DNA from: Cyrtodaria siliqua | Taxonomy: Eukaryota > Mollusca > Bivalvia > Adapedonta > Hiatellidae | Assembly (NCBI GenBank): GCA_037043455.1 | Contig: JAWPHD010011018.1 | Location: forward strand, 1-64,000 | DNA length: 64,000 nt | Direction: 5' to 3' | Part shown: positions 57,086 through 64,000 of the stretch, one piece after another | Layout: each line of letters opens with the position of its first letter | How positions within the stretch are numbered: the stretch's first letter is position 1 | Program-made: the position numbers and the translations under genes | Notes under the pieces: model-generated | Database searches by the model: none | Seen by the model: only the letters and a program-made list of their open reading frames with translations | What the model was told of the DNA's origin: nothing

Positions 57086-59405
57086 TACTGTATTCTTACT
57101 GTCGTAGATACTGTTGTAAGCGATTCGCTTCTAAGGTACTTCTTGATAGTGCTTTTTCAAACTAATTTTTTTTTTGACTTCCGGTTGTTATATGAAACTT
57201 GAAGAAAATTTAGTGGGGTGTCGAACCAATGTTTGTTTAAACGACTTTTAAACGTGTTGAGGGAAGGCGCCTCAATTACCTCATTGGGAAGTTTATTCCA
57301 GGCATCCACAACTTTGTTCCCAAAGGTGTTCTTACTGCCATTTAACCTTGCCCTTTGTTATATAGCTTTTGTGAAGGACTCCTAGTTCCTGCATAGATTG
57401 CCCTTTAAAAGAGCTTGTTTTCATCTACTTTATCGATCTTATTCAGCATTTTATAAACTTGTACTATGTCAGCCCTTTTTCTACGATATTCCAAGGTAGG
57501 CAGTCCTAAATCTATTAACCTATTTTCATAACTTAGATGACTTATCCTTGGCAATAACTTAGTTGCTCTTCTTTGTACATTCTCAATTGCAATTTTATCC
57601 TATATCAACATTGGGGACCAAATAGCAGTTGCATACTCCAGATGAGGACGAATCAAGGACTTGAACAGGAGAAGAAACATCTCCCTGTCTATGTTAGCGA
57701 AGGTACGATAGACTAGACCTAAGTTCCTATTAGCCTTTGCGACTGCTTTACCAACTTGTTCACTGAATTTAAGTTTATTGTCTATGATAACATCCAGATC
57801 TTTTTCTTTGGCAGCCGTTTCAATTTTCGACTCGGTATCGTTCTGACGCATAGTAATTTCATTATCAAGATAATGGCTACCTATATGCAAATGTTTGCAC
57901 TTTTTAATATCAAGTTCCATTTTCCATTTATCGGACCATTCACACATATTATTTATGTCCTGCTGCAGACTAACACGGATTCATTGTTTTTTGCTATGTG
58001 CGTATAATTTTGAATCATCGGCAAAGAGCTTTATAGTGTTTGAAACCACATTGGGCATGTCATTAATATATATTAGAAAGAGAATTGGTCCAAGGACGCT
58101 CCCTTGAGGAACGCCACTTGTGACATTTTTCCAGCCAGATTTGTTTCCATTCACTACAACTCTCTGTTTCAGATCAGTTAAAAAATCTATTATCCAATCC
58201 AAAACATTTCCCCCGAAGTCGTAACCCTTTAATTTCTTAATTAATCTTTTGTGTGGAACTTTGTCGAAAGCCCTACTGAAATCTAAGTAAATTAAATCTA
58301 TTTCCTCTTCATTATTTATGGTTTCAGACCAGTCCTCTAATACTTCTAGTAATTGAGTAGTGCATGAACATCCTTTTCTAAAACCATGTCGACATATGGT
58401 AAAGAAATTGTTTTCGTCCATATGATTAGCCATATTTGATCTTACTATTACCTTTAGCATCTTACTGGGTACTGATGTCAAACTAAGTGGTCGATAGTTA
58501 CTGGCCAGTTTCTTTTTCCCACTTTTAAATAATGCTGTGACATTGGCATATTTCCATTATTTTGGTAATTTACCTTCGCGCATTGATTTGTATATGTAAT
58601 GGTTTTATCATATTTGTGGCTCTTTTATTACTCTTGCGTGGATGTTATCTGGTCCAGCTGATTTTGTAGGAATTAGATTTTTAATAGCTATAACTAGCGA
58701 TTCTTCACTGATTAATATTTCCGTCAATTCTTGTATGGGTTGCCTGTTTTCGAACTCTGGGAGTTCTTGATTGTCCTCATTGCTAAAGACACTTGCAAAG
58801 TAATCATAGAGTGTTTCAGCCGTCTCAAGGTCATTACATGTCTGTCAAGTCACCTTTAATTTTCTCCAGGTCTCCAATTGTTTTTTTTGGTCTTTGATTT
58901 ACTGCGTACGTATTTCCAGAATAGTTTACTATCTGTTTTGATTTTCTCTACTATTTGTTTTTGGTAGTTGTACAGAGATTTCCTTAGACAATTTGTTATG
59001 AGATTTCTTGCTATCTTAAATCTCTCGAAGTTTTCCTCTGTCTTGCAATGAATATATTTTTGCCAACGTTTATGTTTTATTTTGATTGCATCGAGAAAGC
59101 TTGGTCAATATAGGAGCATCTACCAGGCCCATGGTACATTCTCTCATTGGTGTGTGTTTATTCTGCAGATTTGATAATGATTCAACAAAATGTGTCCATG
59201 AGTCCGATATGCTCCTATCCCTAAAGATCGTTTCCAAATTGAAATTGTTTAGTTCTTTGTTCATCGACTGATAGTCTCCTTTTGCATAGTTCATACGTGT
59301 TGTTTGGTTTTTATATATTTCCGTATAACATATAAAGTCAAAGTTGATCACAACGTGGTTGCTCTTGCCCAGACTCGGGCCAATATCAATATTTTCTACT
59401 ACATT
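57060..59405 (-). pseudogene. CR1-like LINE, 5'-truncated and decayed reverse transcriptase
   Basis: The minus-strand frames read as the reverse transcriptase of a CR1-type non-LTR retrotransposon. Motif A is YLDFSRAFDKVPH (about 58250-58295), motif B is GVPQGSVLGPILF (about 58075-58115), and the catalytic FADD is about 58015-58030. The C-terminal block with W-x3-W, KCK-x-LHIG and IENVQRRATK follows down to about 57200. The segment at 59070-59351 matches the linker between endonuclease and RT, and no endonuclease domain is seen, so the copy is 5'-truncated near 59.4 kb. In-frame nonsense codons stand after LPK (TAA, about 58556), after HSKKQ (TGA, 57981-57983) and before DKIAIENV (TAG, about 57600). 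The 3' end near 57080 has a short ACAGTARGAAT direct repeat, like the microsatellite ends of CR1. Clade assignment is from motif style only. Confidence 0.88.
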
Positions 59406-59668
59406 TAAGTCACCCCTTTATCAGGCAGAAAAGTCATCTCTGCCTCATCAATATTCTCCTAATTCCTTCTTTACTGATTTACAAAATGCAAAAGTGAGTT
59501 AACACATCTTGAACAATTAAATATTTAATTGCAAGTTGGTAAATACGTGCACAAGACATGAGTTTAATTTAGTATAACAGCTTTGTTGCGATATTTGGTG
59601 TTAAAGATACTTTAATTAAATTAATTAATTAAAATACTTCAAAAGCAACAAATATATAAAAAAGATTG

Positions 59669-59674
59669 TTTATT
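59669..59674 (-). promoter_or_regulatory. Polyadenylation signal of bystin
   Basis: AATAAA on the minus strand (tttatt on plus) lies 23 nt past the bystin stop codon, giving a very short 3' UTR. Confidence 0.75.
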
Positions 59675-59696
59675 TCATAAATCAACAAATATAGAA

Positions 59697-59925
59697 TTAA
59701 TCGTTCATATCCATTCTTGCACTCGCCCCATCCTCCAGATCTCTGCATTTTGAGTTCAATAATTCTCGCCGAATGTCGGGTGTGATTTGCTCTTGGCTAT
59801 GTGCACGCAACAGTTCCATAAGCTGTTCTTTCTGCTCACTAGAAATATCCTGCTTATACCGTTGTATGAATGTCAACAAACACTGATGCCACAAGACGGG
59901 TAGTTCACGCTTGTCTGTCGTAAAT
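59697..59925 (-). CDS. BYSL: Bystin terminal exon
   Basis: The exon starts with A|TTT after acceptor tcatccccag and reads [17 protein letters not shown], then a Glu/Gln-rich helical stretch and PDIRREL, and stops at TAA (59697-59699). The reading frame is uninterrupted, so this looks like a live gene rather than a processed copy. The introns confirm it is not retrocopied. Confidence 0.94.
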
Positions 59926-61640
59926 CTGGGGATGAAACAACATCAGGAGATTATCTTCAAGGTCAACATATTATATTGTTGTGATATGCCGGTGTGATAT
60001 ATATATTGGATCTTAACAAGCCTTTTGGCGAGTTATATTAAATTAAAACTTGTTTTATAAATCTTATATGGAAAGGGGACGAGTTTAAGATGCTTTTTAT
60101 CACTTAGCATTACAGAAAACTGTGTAAAAAAGAACAAGATCATAAAACCGCCACAATGCAAGGCAAACATTAGCGCCAAAAAGTCATGTGACGTCATAAA
60201 ATCATTTCCGTTGGCGCCAAAACGTCATGTCGTAAACAACGTTGGATATCAGAGTTCTAGTTTTATTTCTTTAAGCTGTTGGTTAATAGGTTTATAAATA
60301 AGATCGGGATGAATTTATGATAAATAAAATAGTTTCAGTTACAAAATGTGCGTAGTGTTACAGACTGAATGCATAGTGTGCCCAACCATAAAATATGACC
60401 TTGACATTGGTAATTTTGGCATTACGTGATGTTCCTTGACCCAACACAGCATGTGACAAAGTTTCAGAAAAACTCGAGCAGCGGTTGTTGAGTTATAGTT
60501 GTTTTAAAGTGTGGCTGCCGCCACCGGAAAAGTGACTGCTATGTCTTGCTACCCACTCTCCTGGGCAAGACAAAAATGTGTTACGTGATGGGACGCGACA
60601 AGAATGTGTAACACGATGGGACAGGACATGACGCGATGTGATGTTACGAACAACGGGATTCCTATATAGCCGCCACTTCACTTTGTGAAAGCGGGGGTAT
60701 AATGAAAGATAAAACATTATGCAGACATTCTATACCCCTGTATAACATACCTAACAAAATGGAACACCACTGAGTCCACAACTCTGTAAGGCAGAGCATA
60801 CTTCTTGTCCAGCAATGACCGCAGGAATATACTATTGGCACCGTTATAATCCATTTCTGCAATTTTCAAAATGGCCGCCGCAGAGTGCAGCATGGGTATG
60901 GAGTTCTTCACGAGAATGCTGGATATAATCACAGCTTCACGTAATGTACAGTTGCCAGCCTGCAAATAGAGGATCTTACATGAGTACTCATTCATTATTG
61001 AATTTATTAAACGAGTTGGTAAAATGATATAATGTGAGGCTCTTGCCTTAACACGCGAAACAGACATAAACCGTGGGAATTGGATCATACTCATTATCGA
61101 TTTTTTTTTTGGACAGCGCATACTAGGCTTATTTGCATACTTATATAACTAGTGGTATGTCGAATATATAGAATGGTGTTATTCACTCCCACACCATAAG
61201 TCATGTGATAAAATTACATAGAGTAATGAGAATCACAATAACAAATATTGAGATTTTGAGCTTTGTAATTTGTGCTCAAGAATATTGTAATGAATTTTAC
61301 TTCCTGAGTTTTTCACAAGGGCAGCAGTTAAAATTCTAATTTCATCTAAATGCTTTTTAAACAATCAAGTATATACCAGAAATGTAAATGTATATGTCCA
61401 CTGTCCAGTTAACTACATCGCCTTCAAACAAGATTATCTGTGAATAGATTGTAGTCACGTGAACGCCGATGGTGTTTCATTTCCTTCTTGTCCAACTTTT
61501 ATATTTTGCATAACTCGAATAAATGTTGCATTCAATTATGATAATGATAAAACAGTTGTAAACCTCCATCTCACCTCACACAGGGGCAGGAGTATTCCCT
61601 TGAAAAATGCAGCTGGCTTGAACAAGGACTTTCTCAAAGC
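59697..61640 (-). CDS. BYSL: Bystin, C-terminal part (three 3' exons; gene continues beyond the window)
   Basis: Three exons on the minus strand splice to the last 167 residues of bystin: 61575-61640 (66 nt), 60751-60959 (209 nt) and 59697-59925 (229 nt including TAA). The joints are phase 0 and then phase 2 (AG|A). Donors are GTGAGA and GTATGT; acceptors are TTTCAG, TTGCAG and CCCCAG. Visible family blocks, in order, are LFKP-x4-FKGIL-x-[56 protein letters not shown] and PDIRREL near the end. From memory of the family, vertebrate bystin is about 437 residues, so roughly the C-terminal 40% is here. Bystin/Enp1 is a nucleolar and cytoplasmic factor bound to pre-40S particles and needed for 18S rRNA maturation. 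I looked for the preceding exon up to 64000 and did not find it. The introns carry repeats (60.37-60.71 kb). The tail ends in MDMND, and the acidic C-terminus is ordinary for the family. Confidence 0.95.
60360..60705 (+). mobile_element. Repeat family D 3' end and related DNA in a bystin intron
   Basis: aaatgtgttacgtgatggga, gatgttacgaacaacgggat, tcctatatag and the cacttcactttgtgaaagcg hairpin plus ggggtataat close a family D copy. Upstream (60370-60500) is a decayed unit with tatgaccttgacattgg. It lies between the last two bystin exons. Confidence 0.72.
60751..60959 (-). CDS. BYSL: Bystin exon (second visible)
   Basis: This exon is 209 nt and encodes residues from [10 protein letters not shown] to VVFHFV plus two bases of an Arg codon. 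The acceptor is ctatttgcag and the donor is AG|gtatgt. It holds the most conserved stretch of the visible protein ([24 protein letters not shown]). Open frame continues past the acceptor, but that part is intron and resembles nothing in bystin. Confidence 0.94.
61575..61640 (-). CDS. BYSL: Bystin exon (first of three visible)
   Basis: This exon is 66 nt and encodes 22 residues, starting ALRKSLFKP and ending PLCE. It is bounded by acceptor aatatttcag and donor gtgagatgg on the minus strand and is phase 0 at both ends. It joins the next exon at the conserved point just before CTLREA. Confidence 0.93.
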
Positions 61641-61849
61641 CTGAAATATTCAATGAAAAATCCATAACGTGGAAAAATAAATAAATATTTAAATTGAACT
61701 TTTTAAGCAATAAATTGCCATACTGTTCAAGGTGTTGTTTAAAGGCAAATGGTTATTGCACTTATCGGCACAATTAATTGTTGAATAATGTTGCTGAAGG
61801 GCCCGCAGCAGAAGTTAATATTCTTGGATAGTTATTAGTCTTAACGGGA
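61641..61849. other. Bystin intron sequence, nothing recognised
   Basis: Starts with the acceptor of the 61575-61640 exon. No upstream bystin exon is found up to 64000. Confidence 0.5.
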
Positions 61850-61855
61850 ATGAAT

Positions 61856-62537
61856 GAATGAATGAATGAATGATGGCACGTCGACAAATAAATAGGTCAT
61901 ATTGGCACAAAAACTGATGAAAGATGAAGAAATGAAGTAGTATTAAAAATTAATGTAAATATATAAAGATAAAAGTATTTACAAATAAGGGATGATATGG
62001 TAGTAATATAACCAATATATGTAAATCAACAAACGCCCGTCAACGGGTAGAGATACAAGTAAATATATATAAGATTAATGATTTATATAGTCTGATTTCT
62101 TTCAGGAAATCTAAAACAATACTAAAATCTATAGTACAAATTAACTCTTTCATAGTATTAATATTGTAGTACCTCTGACCCATAGGATCAAAGTCTTCAC
62201 ATTCCAACAAGATGTGTTTGACCATTGATGTTGCAAAGCAGGGTATACATTCTGGTAATTGCTCACCTTGTAATAAATATGAATGAGTATAACGTGTATG
62301 CCCTATCCTGCACCGGGGTAGAACAACTTCTTCTCGGCGAATGGGTCTACTAGAAGAACGCCATTCTCCGAGTAACGGTTTAATTGAATGGAGTTTATTG
62401 TTAACTGACAAATCCCAAGCGGCTTGCCAAGAGTTACAAATATATGGAGGTGATCTGGGAGAGTAATTGGTGCCAATACAAAAACAGGAGAAATCCCTCA
62501 TAATGTGCTTCAGTTTCATGTGAAGTGTGCACATTCA
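61856..62537 (-). pseudogene. I/Jockey-like LINE 3' end (C-terminus, 3' UTR and ATTC tail)
   Basis: A minus-strand frame (62040-62534, 164 residues) holds the C-terminal signature of I/Jockey-group LINE polymerases: W-x-AWD, LPRCRIGHTRYTHSYLL, CIPC and VKHILLEC (a CCHC-like zinc motif). An in-frame TGA directly precedes the first Met, so the homology begins at about 62537 and the copy is 5'-truncated. After the stop (62040) a 3' UTR of about 180 bp runs to an (ATTC)n tail at 61850-61872 (gaatgaatg on plus). The same 3' UTR occurs alone at about 33.32-33.56 kb. Clade beyond I/Jockey-like is not resolved. Confidence 0.82.
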
Positions 62538-62539
62538 TT

Positions 62540-63020
62540 AAATAAGCTGCAAATCGAGTCTGGTTAAATGATTATTGATGAACAAGTCTGGTCAGGGAAA
62601 CATCATGACTTGTGTATTATTGTTGTTAAATTACCAATATTAATTCATATGGAGTTCATACTGCTAGCATTTGTAAATAATATCAAATAAAAGTCTAGTT
62701 AGATCAATCATTTTAGACAGCCTTAAAGCCTTATACAAATAAATATTTGATAATGATGTATGCATCAAAAAACTAGCAGAGTCGTCCAGTTTTCCCGACT
62801 AAACTGTTTCATTAACAATAAATAGAAGAACAATGCGAACAACAGTTGAATGGAACAATCTGGATAGCACTGCAGTGCATGCTAAGACATTATAAAGCTA
62901 AAAGACAGCTCTCCTCCAAAGTTATTACTAACTTGCTCTCTCTCCATATGTACTATGCCATAACAGTATTCAAGAAGAAGAAGAATTAAACTGCTTTTTC
63001 ATGGGGCCTAGCTTAGTGCA
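62540..63020. other. Unassigned, probably intronic to bystin
   Basis: No exon-like block for the upstream bystin sequence and no known repeat. Confidence 0.4.
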
Positions 63021-63033
63021 TAATGTACACTGA

Positions 63034-63296
63034 TTGAATTGGATTTTATAGTCACACCAACAGCTAAGGTCATATGGCGACTTTCCAGCTTCCACTGGTG
63101 GAGGAAGACCCCAGGTGCCCCTCCGAGCAATTTTCGTGCACGGGTGGGCACCTGAGTAGAACCACCAACGTTCCGCAAGCCAGCTGGATAGCTTCCTCAC
63201 ATAAAGATTCCTAGACCCCTGAGGGATCGAACCTACAGCGGTGAGGGGCAAGTGATTTCAAGTCAGAGACGTTAACCACTCGGCCACGGAATCCCC
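63034..63296 (-). mobile_element. tRNA-derived SINE, family B, with 13-bp target site duplication
   Basis: 263 bp, nearly identical to 55447-55710. Perfect direct repeats TAATGTACACTGA flank it (63021-63033 and 63297-63309). The head has TGGCCGAGTGGT and GGTTCGATCC on the minus strand. It probably lies within a bystin intron. Confidence 0.94.
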
Positions 63297-63309
63297 TAAT
63301 GTACACTGA

Positions 63310-63738
63310 ATAAGAAACCGAAACACATTATGCCAGTTTTACTATGATTGGATTGACACGCACTATTCTTCCAGACTGCCTTCAGTACCTTTTAATTTCT
63401 GGAATCAGACTTTAATAAAGGGACTGGAGGCAATCCGGTAAAATTAACGGTGTCTATCCATTATTCCAATATGAATAAAAAAAACATGAAGACTGTGTTT
63501 TGTTACATATTCAATGTGCATATGCTCTAAACTGTTACCAAGATACATCCGATTTAAGGTATTTTTTTCACGATGCACATTTCATACCTAAAATGAATCA
63601 AGATGACTTTCATTTGTATTTGGATTGTCACCAATCACTCCTCCAGACTGTCTCTAGTCCCTTTAAATTAAGACCTTTCCAACAATTTTATATAATTATG
63701 TGGTTGTTATCCATGATTTTGGAGGAAGATGATTTGAA
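63310..63738. other. Unassigned; weak family E similarity
   Basis: 'gggactggaggcaatccgg' (about 63420) resembles 'gggactggaggtgatctgg' at about 11690. The 80-codon plus frame at 63500-63742 has no recognised motif. Confidence 0.4.
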
Positions 63739-63960
63739 TTAACGACTTTGCGTTGTAAACCTTCTCACCTCTCACCACTGCCTGTTCGAATCCCACTGGG
63801 AGCTAACTTGTATGTGAGAAAAAGTTGATTCTTACAGATGGTGGGAGGTATTATGGTATACAGTACAGGTTCTACCCAGGAATAAAGGGGTGGTCTGCCT
63901 CCACCACAAAAAATCGACCATCATAAATAGCCTAAAATGTGCTGAAAAATGACATTAGAC
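63739..63960 (+). mobile_element. tRNA-derived SINE, family A, plus orientation
   Basis: tgttcgaatcccactgggag (B-box, about 63784), gattcttacagatggtggga, ggtggtctgcctccaccaca, gaccatcataaatagcc and aaaatgtgctgaaaaatgac match the other copies in reverse complement. The A-box end is missing. Confidence 0.82.
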
Positions 63961-64000
63961 CAATTTGACATCAGATCCCTGTAAAACTTCATGAAAATCC

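Noticed and set aside
60717..61121. The whole 134-codon minus frame as a single gene
   Set aside because: Only 60751-60959 matches bystin. The upstream part is intron read through from the acceptor and the downstream part passes the donor gtatgt.

Overview
The window is animal nuclear DNA with the character of a bivalve mollusc genome. It is AT-rich and intron-bearing, with almost no coding sequence and a very dense load of interspersed and tandem repeats. The repeats carry phrases typical of bivalve repeats, such as 'agggccataactc', 'gacggacggac' and 'ggccagtagagct'. The species cannot be named from the sequence.

Only one host gene is secure: the 3' end of bystin (BYSL, the Enp1 homologue of 40S ribosome assembly) on the minus strand. 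Three coding exons (61575-61640, 60751-60959, 59697-59925) join in frame with canonical splice sites and encode the C-terminal 167 residues. A stop codon and an AATAAA signal follow. The upstream exons lie beyond position 64000. The other coding remnants are dead LINEs: a CR1-like reverse transcriptase (about 57.06-59.40 kb, minus) with at least three nonsense codons, and the C-terminus plus 3' tail of an I/Jockey-like LINE (61.85-62.54 kb, minus).

Layout. 0-6.2 kb: three tandem arrays, with units of 35 bp, 43 bp (15 perfect CArG boxes) and 38 bp. 6.2-21.2 kb: a dense cluster of non-autonomous elements that start with ACAAGA or ACAACTAGA plus a hairpin and end in a second hairpin, one of them carrying 12 perfect CRE octamers; an hAT-like element with a nested foldback; and a 43-bp array. 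19.7-26 kb: three foldback (hairpin) elements with CRE-like cores. 26-31 kb: an hAT-like MITE inside a TGACCTTGACC repeat, a 33-bp array and a 256-bp tandem duplication. 31-42.8 kb: mostly unrecognised AT-rich DNA with scattered SINEs, MITEs, LINE tails and triplet microsatellites. 42.86-56.14 kb: one very large 48-bp minisatellite of about 270 copies, with long-range internal duplications and one SINE insertion. 56.2-59.4 kb: repeats and the CR1-like LINE. 59.65-61.64 kb: the bystin exons. 61.8-64 kb: LINE tail and SINEs.

The many open frames in 42.9-56.1 kb are a by-product of a repeat period divisible by three, not evidence for genes. The observations most worth following are the hairpin-ended element group whose terminal stems differ in sequence but not in form, the repeats saturated with CRE, CArG or nuclear-receptor-like sites, and the structure of the 48-bp array.
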